Shown: positions 7,983 to 16,150, numbered from the stretch's first letter. The stretch is DNA of 58,543 nt from an uncultured Lachnospiraceae bacterium (GCA_949840805.1 CATKXR010000024.1:1-58543), one strand, 5' to 3'. Notes: generated by a model not told the origin, from the sequence alone. Translations and numbers: made by a program.

Positions 7983-8579
7983 ATGGAGATTACAAACAAT
8001 TACAGCCGCTATGCAGCGCAGAGCATAGCAGAAAACGGTACAGCGAACAGCGCAAAGAAAAAGGAAACAGAAAAAACAACAGAAACAGTAGAAAGTAGTA
8101 AGGGAAAAAAGATAACTGATTATACAAATGGACTAGCAAAACTTGTTCCAAGTGTAGTTTTTAAGGTTGGAAATGCCTGCTCATCAGCCCAAAAAGGCAA
8201 GTCATTAACCGTTAATCCCAAACTTTTGGAAAAAATGCAGAATGACCCCGAAAAAGAGAAGGATATGAAAGACATGATAAAAGGCGTTGAATCTATGTCT
8301 AAATTGGCAGAAAGCATAACGAAAGCCAGTGGCTGGACGATAGTGTATCAGCATAGTTATATTGATGAGAACGGAAAATATCATTGCAGAATGCAAACCA
8401 GAAACGATGGTATGTTAAAGTTAAGCGATAAGCTCCGGGAAGAAAGGAAGAAAAATTCTGAAAAACTGCTTGAAAAGGCAAAGGAAAAGGCGGCAGAAAA
8501 GAAAAAAGAATTATCTGGAACTTTAGAAGAAAAGAAAGAAGTAAAAGAAGATGGCGCAAATTTGGACTTAAAGGCATAA
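7983..8579 (+). CDS. DUF6033-like Lys/Glu-rich protein
   Basis: The 198-residue protein has no signal peptide. It opens MEITNNYSRYAAQSIAENG, and the middle (KITDYTNGLAKLVPSV, then GWTIVYQHSYIDENGKYHC) resembles a family common in Lachnospiraceae and labelled DUF6033. The tail is a long Lys/Glu-rich helix, likely coiled coil. AAGGAGG precedes the start. It follows the BlaI/BlaR1-like pair by 59 bases on the same strand and may be their regulated target. Function is unknown. Confidence 0.7.
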   Translation: MEITNNYSRYAAQSIAENGTANSAKKKETEKTTETVESSKGKKITDYTNGLAKLVPSVVFKVGNACSSAQKGKSLTVNPKLLEKMQNDPEKEKDMKDMIKGVESMSKLAESITKASGWTIVYQHSYIDENGKYHCRMQTRNDGMLKLSDKLREERKKNSEKLLEKAKEKAAEKKKELSGTLEEKKEVKEDGANLDLKA

Positions 8580-8603
8580 CAAAATACGAAATACCAGCGG
8601 GGT

Positions 8604-8795
8604 GTCTCCGGTATAGAAGAGCAAATCATCTCCCTGTACGCCCGGGGAATGAGAACCAGGGATATCCATGACCAGCTAAAGGAGCTCTATGGGATCCAAT
8701 TATCGGCGGAGATGGTCAGCAAGATCACGGATAAGTCCTGCCTCAGGTCAAAGAGTGGCAGTCCGATGGCTGGCCTCTCTACCAGAACACCCCCT
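8604..8795 (+). pseudogene. IS256 (Mutator) family transposase fragment with frameshift
   Basis: The frame reads GIEEQIISLYARGMRTRDI and continues to an end in KITDK, the well-known N-terminal DNA-binding part of IS256 transposases. One base appears lost after that Lys, and in the next frame the expected continuation VLPQVKEWQS is found. The copy stops at about 8795, where the TIR gene of the other strand ends. It is inactive. Confidence 0.85.
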
Positions 8796-8797
8796 CA

Positions 8798-9448
8798 TCA
8801 GTTCTTCAGCACCGCTTTCTCTATCTGTACCTCTATATTCCGGATATCCGGATTATTCTTATCCGAAACGATACTTAAAAACTCTCCCACCGAAGATGCA
8901 ATATTCTGATAGCGCTTCAAATCTGCTGCCAGCTCAATGGCATTGGCAGGATCCAGCCCCCTTACAGCAGCTCCCAGCTTATCACATTCCTGCTGCCAGT
9001 AATTGATGTACCCGGCACGTATCAAAGGGTCATAGATACCGGTTTCCACAACAGCCGGGAATATCCTGCCCGCATATTCCCGTTCCTTCATCATTTCTGT
9101 AACCTCAAACATGCAGTTTTTCGATTTCAGGTAAGAATCACTGACAATCAGCACTGCATAATCCTGCTGCCGGATGCCTTCCATAAACTCCCGGATGCTT
9201 TTCCAGGCGCCAATATCACGCACATCCCTCTTTACGGTTATGCCCAGAAGCCCTGACAGGTGCCGGTCAATCTTGTCCGCCACTTCCCCATCATGCCAGT
9301 TATAAGAGAGAAAAATTGTTTTGTCAATCCTGCCCGCCTTTTTCCCTGCGTCTTCCCAACCATAATAATAGTTAATCGTACTGTTCCCACCTATATAGTT
9401 ACCTCCAACCGAAACACCTTTCAATACATTTTTAACTTTCTGTCCCAT
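8798..9448 (-). CDS. TIR-domain protein (possible NADase defence or signalling effector)
   Basis: The protein has 216 residues. The TIR fold begins with FLSYNWHD (residues 46-53) and continues through a VLIVSDSYLKSKNCMFEV block, in which Glu115 sits where catalytic TIR domains carry the NAD-cleaving Glu. The first 30 residues contain a Gly/Asn/Tyr-rich stretch (VSVGGNYIGGNSTINYYYG) that looks like a beta-prone assembly motif. The C-terminal third is helical. AAGGAG lies before the ATG. It stands alone between a transposase remnant and gene debris, with no partner sensor gene, so a role in phage defence is only possible. Confidence 0.85.
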   Translation of the reverse strand: MGQKVKNVLKGVSVGGNYIGGNSTINYYYGWEDAGKKAGRIDKTIFLSYNWHDGEVADKIDRHLSGLLGITVKRDVRDIGAWKSIREFMEGIRQQDYAVLIVSDSYLKSKNCMFEVTEMMKEREYAGRIFPAVVETGIYDPLIRAGYINYWQQECDKLGAAVRGLDPANAIELAADLKRYQNIASSVGEFLSIVSDKNNPDIRNIEVQIEKAVLKN

Positions 9449-9869
9449 ATTTTTTTGTTCTCCTTTGTCATTTCCTATCTATCACTATAGTATCCCATCT
9501 AACTCTCTACATTAAGTAATTCCTTTTTTCAAACCATGGCTCTGATGCTCCTCCTGACTTTAACCATTGGGACTATCAGTTACAGTACTTACGGTAAATT
9601 TTGCATTTCCAGAAGCCCCTATGGCTGACGCATTTTTTGTAGCCTTTGAAGACAGCTATCGCTCCCAAAGTTGGGAAGACATGCACTGCCTGCAGCTGAC
9701 AAAAACAGATATCTGCAAAAGTCCTGACCTGACATTCAACTTACTTTATGATGCCCTGTACTTCAATCACGGAATATCAAGTATACCCTACTGGATCAGA
9801 CATGGATGAATGCACTTTTTGATAGAGGTTTTATCACAACATATGGTAAATATTCTGATCCGTAAAAAC
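9449..9869 (+). pseudogene. Intergenic stretch with probable protein-coding debris
   Basis: No intact gene is seen. The plus strand at 9567-9809 is open for 80 codons (TVNFAFPEAPMADAFFV), and another frame ends at 9864 with a tail reading MNALFDRGFITTYGKYSDP. Neither has a ribosome site. They look like two frames of one decayed gene, which I do not recognise. The TIR promoter must lie near 9450-9500. Confidence 0.3.
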
Positions 9870-10943
9870 TTATAAATTTCTTTGAAAAAATGCAAGTGCA
9901 TTATTCCCACAAATTTTATTGGCAAAGTTCTTTCCAAAATTATGTTCTATTACCTGTGCAATATGTGGCCAATCAAACATACCATTATAAAAAGCGTTAT
10001 TTATCTTTAATGAATACCCGGAATTTTTTAATCGATCTGCTTCTTTCTCAAAATTTTCCGAAAGGAAAGATGGCATAGGCCCATCCCAATCGGTTCCGAT
10101 TCCGACATTATCTTCTCCCATAATAACAAGTAAATGCTCTAATTGTTTTATAAATTGTTTTTCTATATTTTCACCATCTTTACAGTAAAAATTTGGATTT
10201 ACTGTTAATGCTGCAAAACCTCCCACATTCTTTAATTCACGAAAGAATGTGTCTCCTTTAGCTCTTTTACTGTCTGAATATAAAGCAGATAGCGAATGTG
10301 TCACTATATTTCGTTCAGAAGCATATTCCATAATATCCAATGCGGTTTTCTCTCCTACATGCGAATAATCAAGTATCATATTATGATTACGCAATAATGA
10401 AACAATTGTACGCCCTTTCTCAGTTAATCCATAATCTACAGAATCAAAACAACCATTTCCGATTATATTTCCATAATTATATACTGGTTGAACAATCCTA
10501 ACGCCTGCATGATACAAAGTATCGATACCTTCCTCATAGTTGATTACATCTTCCAACGATTCAACCATCAAAAGATATCCCTTTTTTCCTTTTTCTTTAC
10601 AAAGCAAAATGTCATTATAATTTTTAACAACATAAATCCATTCTACTTTTGCTGCCAATTGATGGACTAAGTCTGCATCTGCCAGAATCTGATTTAATGA
10701 AAAGGGTATATCCGAAAATATACCCACTGTTCTTACGGCAACATCCACCTTGCTCATTTTCCAAGTTGTAGTATACTCAGGATATAAATTACTGCAAAGA
10801 AGTTCCACACGATATTTATTTACTTTCTGCACAAGATTATTTATAGAACAACCTTGTTCTTTTAAATTTAATGCGTATTTTTCTATTCGTGAATTATATA
10901 TAATAGGTCCGCCATTATGCAAATCAACACGAAAATTTTGCAT
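9870..10943 (-). CDS. M19 membrane/renal dipeptidase-like protein with altered metal site
   Basis: The 357-residue protein matches the M19 dipeptidase fold: a central LDYSHVGEKTALDIMEYA, then IVTHSLSALYSDS with the conserved second metal-ligand His, then VGGFAALTVNPNF, and GEDNVGIGTDWDGPM near the end. The N-terminal ligand motif of the family, H-x-D, reads H9-N-G here, so one expected Asp is missing. M19 enzymes cleave dipeptides, often with a D-residue. Its start overlaps the end of the M42 gene by 20 bases. It is the last gene of the radical SAM cluster and probably acts on the product or a trimmed fragment. No signal peptide is seen. Confidence 0.82.
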   Translation of the reverse strand: MQNFRVDLHNGGPIIYNSRIEKYALNLKEQGCSINNLVQKVNKYRVELLCSNLYPEYTTTWKMSKVDVAVRTVGIFSDIPFSLNQILADADLVHQLAAKVEWIYVVKNYNDILLCKEKGKKGYLLMVESLEDVINYEEGIDTLYHAGVRIVQPVYNYGNIIGNGCFDSVDYGLTEKGRTIVSLLRNHNMILDYSHVGEKTALDIMEYASERNIVTHSLSALYSDSKRAKGDTFFRELKNVGGFAALTVNPNFYCKDGENIEKQFIKQLEHLLVIMGEDNVGIGTDWDGPMPSFLSENFEKEADRLKNSGYSLKINNAFYNGMFDWPHIAQVIEHNFGKNFANKICGNNALAFFQRNL

Positions 10944-11913
10944 TACTTTTCTCCTCTAAATAATATCTAAGTAATGTATATGTTGCTTCAGCATCACAAA
11001 TATTAATTTCTTCCCTTGGTGAATGCATATATTTACAAGGAATCGAAATCGCTCCATATTCACAGTTACATCCATCTTCTGAAAATGCTACAATGTCACT
11101 CCCGGCAAAGGTAAGTATTTCTTTTTGGTATTTCACATTTCTTTTTTCAGCCAATTTAATAAATCCATTATATAATCTATCACTGCAAATTCCACTTCCA
11201 TCACACATTTTGCAAGCTGTTCCCTCTCCCGCCATTATAAATACGGTGTCTTGCTGCTCACTTTCTTTACATACTGTTGTATCCACCACAATTGCTTCAT
11301 CAAAATCAAAAAGCTTTTTTATCGACCTGGCGCCTTTGTTACCTATCTCTTCTTGTACTGTAAATATAAAATATATATCATCATCTGTACTTTCCAGCTC
11401 TAAAATCATATGTATAAGGCATACACAACCTATCCTATCATCCAAAAATGTTCCTTTTGCAATTTTACCATCGTAATAAAAATCAGGCTTTAAAACCCCG
11501 ACATCCCCAACTAAAAAATCCTGTCCCTTCGTGTCACTAAGTATTAATTTTTCTTCCGTTTCTCCAACAAATGACACTTTAGCCTGTTTTCCGGACAAGA
11601 ATACAAAGGGTTCCTTATCAATCTTCTCCCTTTTCCATTTTGACAGACTGCTAACATGATAAACTCCATCATTTTCTCCAGTAACAATTACTGCTGCACT
11701 ATCCATATGGGCCAGAAATGCTACTTTCCTTGGCTTTTGAGTTTTTCCTCTAATACATACGATTAGATTTCCCATTTTGTCCTGGTTAATTTGATACCCT
11801 TCGTTCCCTAATGTAGAAATTATTTTATTTCTAACCAAAGTTTCATAACCTGACGGCGCTATACATAAACACAAACTTGAAAGCAATTCTATATATTTAT
11901 CCAAACTATTCAC
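10924..11913 (-). CDS. M42-family aminopeptidase-like metallopeptidase
   Basis: The protein has the M42/M20-type dizinc fold: LAHMDSAA (first metal His/Asp), GTFLDDRIGC (bridging Asp), VQEEIGNKGA (catalytic and ligand Glu) and VVDTT. A final Tyr/His-rich part (CEYGAISIPCKYMHSP) carries the last ligand His. M42 enzymes are cytoplasmic aminopeptidases that form large shells. The start is uncertain: GTG at 11911-11913 overlaps the stop of the upstream gene as GTGA, and a TTG follows a few codons later; an ATG at 11940 lacks a ribosome site. It may trim the leader of the modified peptide. Confidence 0.85.
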   Translation of the reverse strand: MNSLDKYIELLSSLCLCIAPSGYETLVRNKIISTLGNEGYQINQDKMGNLIVCIRGKTQKPRKVAFLAHMDSAAVIVTGENDGVYHVSSLSKWKREKIDKEPFVFLSGKQAKVSFVGETEEKLILSDTKGQDFLVGDVGVLKPDFYYDGKIAKGTFLDDRIGCVCLIHMILELESTDDDIYFIFTVQEEIGNKGARSIKKLFDFDEAIVVDTTVCKESEQQDTVFIMAGEGTACKMCDGSGICSDRLYNGFIKLAEKRNVKYQKEILTFAGSDIVAFSEDGCNCEYGAISIPCKYMHSPREEINICDAEATYTLLRYYLEEKSNAKFSC

Positions 11914-12815
11914 CCCAAAAATCCATGACCTATGGAACAACTCTTACAAAAATCAAATTCTCCCTTATCTATCCATTCCTTCTGCCATTTTTTCATAAGA
12001 GTTGATTTTATTATTTCGTCAATCTCCTTCTCATAAATATTGCACTCTGCACTGTTTTCCATAAAAATGCAACATTTTCTAATATTACCCTGATAATCAA
12101 AATATAATGAGTTAAAAATATCCCTGCATTCATTTTTTACTTTTCTCTTTAATGCTGGAATACTTATTCTTTCATTAAAAGACAAATTAGCCAGCCATTT
12201 TATAAAGGCCTCACTTTCATCTGAGTAATACAAATGTTCCCCATAAAACATGCGCCAATGAAATTCTAAATATATCCTGACGTTATTTTCACATATATTT
12301 ACAAGAAACTCAATAACTTCTTGGCTTTGTACATCTGGCTCGATAACACAAGAAATTATAAATTTATTTGCAAAAATATATTTCGCCTGTTTAGCATAAT
12401 TTACAAAAGATTCCACATTGTACCTAAAATGATCTATATCTACATGATGATAAATATCTGCAGAATAAACAAATATGTCCGTTTTTAGTCCTTTCAATTT
12501 TTTGATTGTATCATTGGTTCCATTGCTATATATAATGGTCTTTATTCCTCTATTTCGAAATATCCTTGCAATTTCTGCAGCTTTATCATGTAATAACGTC
12601 TCACCATAGCCTGCAGATAAATTAATATATTCTGTTTTTCCACTTATTTTTTCTGCAATCTCTGTCGCCTGCTCTATGGACATGTTCCAATCTTTATTCA
12701 TATATTCATGTCGAATTTGCCGAAGACAATGCCTGCAATTCAGATTACATTTAGTAGTAATAGGTATTCCTATTACATTAAGCGTTTTTGGTTCTGAACA
12801 ATATTTCTTTTCCAT
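11910..12815 (-). CDS. Radical SAM enzyme with SPASM-like Cys tail (second maturase)
   Basis: This 301-residue protein has the radical SAM iron-sulfur motif CNLNCRHC (Cys23, Cys27, Cys30) near the N terminus and a glycine-rich SAM-binding stretch (NLSAGYGETLL). The C-terminal region has further Cys (ECRDIF, IRKCCIFM, FDFCKSCSIGHG), resembling a short SPASM domain with auxiliary clusters. It overlaps the upstream radical SAM gene by 38 bases and the M42 gene by about 4, so all are likely co-translated. It probably modifies the small peptide or a processed form; the reaction cannot be read from sequence. Confidence 0.9.
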   Translation of the reverse strand: MEKKYCSEPKTLNVIGIPITTKCNLNCRHCLRQIRHEYMNKDWNMSIEQATEIAEKISGKTEYINLSAGYGETLLHDKAAEIARIFRNRGIKTIIYSNGTNDTIKKLKGLKTDIFVYSADIYHHVDIDHFRYNVESFVNYAKQAKYIFANKFIISCVIEPDVQSQEVIEFLVNICENNVRIYLEFHWRMFYGEHLYYSDESEAFIKWLANLSFNERISIPALKRKVKNECRDIFNSLYFDYQGNIRKCCIFMENSAECNIYEKEIDEIIKSTLMKKWQKEWIDKGEFDFCKSCSIGHGFLG

Positions 12816-14124
12816 TGACCAATCTTCCTATCATGTAATCAAACATTGCTTTTCTCGAAGCACAATAAGTGTCAGGAACATTCAATAAAGAACCCGTCCT
12901 ATTTTCCCAGTCATATGGGCAATCACCGGGACAAACAGGCAGCAAATAACAATAACGGCACTTTTCGCATTTATACATCGTTATTTGCTTCCACTTTTCA
13001 AATTCCTCTGTTTTTCTCAACTGCTCTTTATCCTTGAACAATTTTAAAGGCATAAAATACTTTTTTGTTCCAAGATAGGCTTGGCAGGGACCAATTAGTC
13101 CATCTGGACTGAGCGCTATCTGTTTCCCACACCCATGACATGGGCGATATTGCGTCTCTGATCTCAAAAATCCATAGATAATATCTGCCATATGCCCCTC
13201 TGGGATATGCTTCTCATAACATAAATCCATACACTCAATATACGCTGCAAGAAGCTGTTCATAATTCATTTTTCTCTCTATTTGATTATCTGTGGTCTGC
13301 AGTGCTTTTGGTAAATTGAGGGCAATTGTAGTAGGCTTCAATTCTAAAAGACTCTTAACATGTTCGGTCAAATTCTTTGCATTAAAATCGCCTACCGTCA
13401 TCAATATTTTTATACTGTTTCCCGCTTCCTGCAAAATCTTTATTCCGCGGATCACATCGTCATAGGTAGATCTTCCGTCCTTATATAGCCTAAACTGGTC
13501 ATGTCCGTCTTTATTTCCATCCAGTGAAACGTTCACATCAAACTCATGTACTGCCAAGTACTCAGCAATTTGAGGTGTCACTCTTGATGCATTTGTAATA
13601 ACCTTTTTTGATATCTTACGCTTTCTAACACCTTCAATATAATCAACAGACTTATATATTACTTCTGGCGCTAACAATGGTTCCCCGCCATAAAATGTAA
13701 GTATCATCTGATCACTTGGATTATTGTCCAAAAAGAAATCGATACCTTTGTATAATATCTCATCTGAAATAACCCGTTCGCCTTCTGTAGTTTGCTTATC
13801 CTTTAACACAAAACAATATTCACATCCAAAATTGCATGCTTCTGTAGGAATAATATGCAAAGAATGCCATTCCAAATCATTATCATTTGCCATATGGCCT
13901 TTTTCCATCAGGCTGACTTCATCACTTTCCTTAGGCACAACAATCCCTGCCTCAACAAAACAATTAAAAGTATCTCTGTCAAGTTCCGCTAATTCTTTGC
14001 ATTCATTCAAAATATAATATGTCTTCTCATCAATTTCAAATATTCTCCGTGTATTAGTTTGTATCACATAAAACTTCTCTTTTTGTTTATACAGATATGC
14101 AAATAATGATTTTTTCATTTTCAA
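12778..14124 (-). CDS. Radical SAM/SPASM peptide maturase
   Basis: The protein has 448 residues. Residues 1-80 look like a small peptide-recognition domain (YVIQTNTRRIFEIDEKTYYI), as in PqqD-like RRE regions of peptide maturases. The radical SAM motif CNFGCEYC (Cys97, Cys101, Cys104) follows, then TFYGGEPLL. The SPASM part has many Cys (CHGCGKQIALSPDGLIGPCQ, KCEKCRYCYLLPVCPGDCPY), binding two extra Fe-S clusters. The architecture matches thioether- or crosslink-forming RiPP enzymes such as CcpM or PapB; which one is not certain. It follows the 29-codon peptide gene by 126 bases, with a terminator between. Confidence 0.93.
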   Translation of the reverse strand: MKMKKSLFAYLYKQKEKFYVIQTNTRRIFEIDEKTYYILNECKELAELDRDTFNCFVEAGIVVPKESDEVSLMEKGHMANDNDLEWHSLHIIPTEACNFGCEYCFVLKDKQTTEGERVISDEILYKGIDFFLDNNPSDQMILTFYGGEPLLAPEVIYKSVDYIEGVRKRKISKKVITNASRVTPQIAEYLAVHEFDVNVSLDGNKDGHDQFRLYKDGRSTYDDVIRGIKILQEAGNSIKILMTVGDFNAKNLTEHVKSLLELKPTTIALNLPKALQTTDNQIERKMNYEQLLAAYIECMDLCYEKHIPEGHMADIIYGFLRSETQYRPCHGCGKQIALSPDGLIGPCQAYLGTKKYFMPLKLFKDKEQLRKTEEFEKWKQITMYKCEKCRYCYLLPVCPGDCPYDWENRTGSLLNVPDTYCASRKAMFDYMIGRLVNGKEILFRTKNA

Positions 14125-14201
14125 TCCCTTCTACGCTCAACATATGTATACTCAAATTAATAAGTTAAATATGTTTTTATTCCTCCCTTATCTATATATG
14201 T

Positions 14202-14240
14202 AAAAAGGCCCACTTAAGTCTCAACCTAAGCGGACCTTTA
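14202..14240 (-). terminator. Hairpin terminator/attenuator after the peptide gene
   Basis: On the minus strand an almost fully paired stem (AAAGG...CCTTT outer arms, CTTAGG/CTTAAG inner arms) with a 6-base loop ends in TTTTTA. Lying between the peptide gene and the radical SAM gene, it would give much peptide mRNA and less enzyme mRNA, as is usual in RiPP operons. Confidence 0.8.
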
Positions 14241-14250
14241 ATTACAGATA

Positions 14251-14340
14251 TCAGCCAGAACAAGTCATACCGCATATAGCTTTTCCTGTTTCTTTAACGA
14301 TATCTTCAGATGAGACGATTATTTTTATTTCCTTGACCAT
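14251..14340 (-). CDS. Putative RiPP precursor peptide, 29 residues
   Basis: A short frame starts at the ATG at 14338-14340, seven bases after a near-ideal ribosome site AAAGGAGGTG. It encodes a peptide whose first 20 residues are charged and leader-like (MVKEIKIIVSSEDIVKETGK), followed by the tail AICGMTCSG with two Cys, and then a stop. The upstream ORF ends 18 bases before; a terminator lies 11 bases after the stop; two radical SAM genes follow. Small size, strong ribosome site, leader/core layout and context all point to the substrate of the maturases. There is no double-Gly cleavage site. Not similar to any precursor family I can name. Confidence 0.8.
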   Translation of the reverse strand: MVKEIKIIVSSEDIVKETGKAICGMTCSG

Positions 14341-14358
14341 AATAACACCTCCTTTTCT

Positions 14359-14733
14359 TTACCATATACTTTTGGAATCTCTAAGCCCTAATTTATAAAA
14401 CGTCCAAGATCCCATTTTTATAAATTCCCCCACTTTTTTCAAAAAGCCATTAAAATCGCTTAAAAATGCAGCGCCGTACTCTTCATAAAAAAGCAATTCG
14501 TTTCGGCCACGATTAATAAATACTTTTGATTGGGGGCAATTTATTAAAACCTTATAATCCAGGCGGCCATTTCGTTTATCAAGAATGTATCCTGGATATA
14601 GCTCCATAAATACTATCCAGATATTCTCTCTTCCCTCAAAGTTTCCACATAGGAGAACATAGAAAAATTCCGGAACCTTGACCTTGTATATACACCCAGA
14701 CTCCGTACATGGTGCCATGCACAGAGATGACAC
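14359..14733 (-). CDS. Small protein upstream of the peptide gene, unknown
   Basis: The frame is open for up to 124 codons from a GTG; an ATG lies five codons later (MAPCTESGCIYK). Neither has a clear ribosome site, so the gene may be truncated at its 5' end. The body is hydrophobic/aromatic (FFYVLLCGNFEGREN, then ELYPGYILDKRNG, GSWTFYKLGL) with no membrane segment or motif that I know. It ends 18 bases before the peptide gene on the same strand, so it is probably co-transcribed with it. It may be an accessory protein of the cluster or a remnant. Confidence 0.5.
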   Translation of the reverse strand: MSSLCMAPCTESGCIYKVKVPEFFYVLLCGNFEGRENIWIVFMELYPGYILDKRNGRLDYKVLINCPQSKVFINRGRNELLFYEEYGAAFLSDFNGFLKKVGEFIKMGSWTFYKLGLRDSKSIW

Positions 14734-14870
14734 TGAATTCGTAAAAGAGAGGATAAATGTTCAAAGGTCAAATATCAGCCATACAGGTGGTTGTATTTTC
14801 CCAATTCACTCTGACTGTTCCGTTCTGAACAATATTTACCTTTCAATGTTCTTCATCTAACTGGTGAATT

Positions 14871-15746
14871 CTAATTAGCAGCCTCACAATCCAAAAATCT
14901 GCCACATTGTATCATATTTATCAACAAAGTATCAATTTCTTCCGATTTTAATTTGACATTTCTTCCAAAAAAACCTTTTGTCCACTTATAATGATTGAGC
15001 AATGCATAAAACAGTTCATAATTTATAAAATAATACATTTTTTTATCAGATAAACTCAATTCCGTTCTACACTTTTCCAAAAAAGTCTCTGCTATTTTAT
15101 CTCCTAAAAGAAGCAAAAGATCGACATACATATGTGCAACATCTAACTCTTTTGGCCCTATCATGCAATTGTCCCAATCTACTAATGCTATGATTTCTTC
15201 TTCCTTCCATAATATGTTTCCAAGTTGTAGGTCTCCATGTACAATCCCTTCTTCTAAATCCTCTTCTGGAAAAAAATCCTTTAAATATTTTAATCCTTTA
15301 GCAATGAGTGAACTATGTTTTTCCTTCATTTTACTTTTTTTCATATCATCTAGCTGATGATATACAAAAGTGGCATTATATCTTGAAATCATATTTTTAT
15401 TCTTTATGTTGTAAGATGTATATGCTTTTATAATATCCACTAACTGCGTAATCATCTTTTCAGTCCTTGGTAATTTGGATTGCCCTTCAACAAATGGGTA
15501 TAAAACATCTTCCTGCCCACTATAAAAAATATTCTTCTCACACGGAGGCACTGCCGGAATCATATTTTGACACATATCAGATAAAATATTAAATTGCATT
15601 TTCGGTCCGTCTGGATCCATCTCTATACGTTGCTTACATCTTTTTTTAAGTATGTAAAATCTTTTCTCCTCTATATTTAATATTTTCCATACAGAATTTT
15701 CTATGCCATCAAACATTTTTTCTATTATGTGATACTCATTTTGCAT
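14871..15746 (-). CDS. APH/choline-kinase-fold phosphotransferase
   Basis: The protein carries the kinase catalytic loop VHGDLQLGNILW, with the catalytic Asp, and the metal-binding ALVDWDNCMIGPKELDVAHM, typical of aminoglycoside phosphotransferase and choline/ethanolamine kinase relatives. The N-lobe (WKILNIEEKRFYILKK) is present. The start is uncertain: the frame is open to a TTG at 15863, but the ATG at 15744-15746 (MQNEYHII) has a GGAAG before it and fits the fold. It is AT-rich like the cluster downstream and faces the same way, so it may phosphorylate a precursor or product of that cluster. A stand-alone antibiotic-resistance role is the alternative. Confidence 0.75.
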   Translation of the reverse strand: MQNEYHIIEKMFDGIENSVWKILNIEEKRFYILKKRCKQRIEMDPDGPKMQFNILSDMCQNMIPAVPPCEKNIFYSGQEDVLYPFVEGQSKLPRTEKMITQLVDIIKAYTSYNIKNKNMISRYNATFVYHQLDDMKKSKMKEKHSSLIAKGLKYLKDFFPEEDLEEGIVHGDLQLGNILWKEEEIIALVDWDNCMIGPKELDVAHMYVDLLLLLGDKIAETFLEKCRTELSLSDKKMYYFINYELFYALLNHYKWTKGFFGRNVKLKSEEIDTLLINMIQCGRFLDCEAAN

Positions 15747-16050
15747 ATATACTTCCAATATCTTTTTATCCAATGAATAATACAGTCTTATGTTATTTTT
15801 GTTCCCAAGCTCATTATAAAATAAAATTGAAATTTTTCCAAAGAATATCTTTTGTTTTTGCAACTTTTTTCCAGTTATGCTACTTAACAGATAAAATATG
15901 TTCTATTTTGTCCATTCAAAACCCTCCCACAAAAACCGGGGCCAGCATGACAGCACAAACAACTGCTGCTCTCACACGCCGGATCTTTTTCTTTCTCAGT
16001 AGTTTCATTAAAAAAGTATTCCTTCTTTAATTAGTTTTTTGTTTTCTACA
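15747..16050. other. AT-rich intergenic stretch
   Basis: Apart from a possible 5' extension of the kinase gene up to 15863, no gene or clear regulatory site is seen here. The promoter of the kinase and peptide cluster should lie in this stretch, but no strong -35/-10 pair stands out among many AT-rich candidates. Confidence 0.4.
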
Positions 16051-16084
16051 TAAAAATAGGATGGGCTTCTATCGTCCCATCCTA
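16051..16084 (-). terminator. Rho-independent terminator after the secreted-protein gene
   Basis: TAGGATGGG and CCCATCCTA form a perfect 9-bp stem with a 10-base loop and a TTTTTA tail on the minus strand. Confidence 0.88.
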
Positions 16085-16150
16085 AGTATGGAGTTTCCTT
16101 CCAGTTTTTGTGCTCGTTTTAGGTTTATTTAAAAGCCAAGAAAAATTTAA

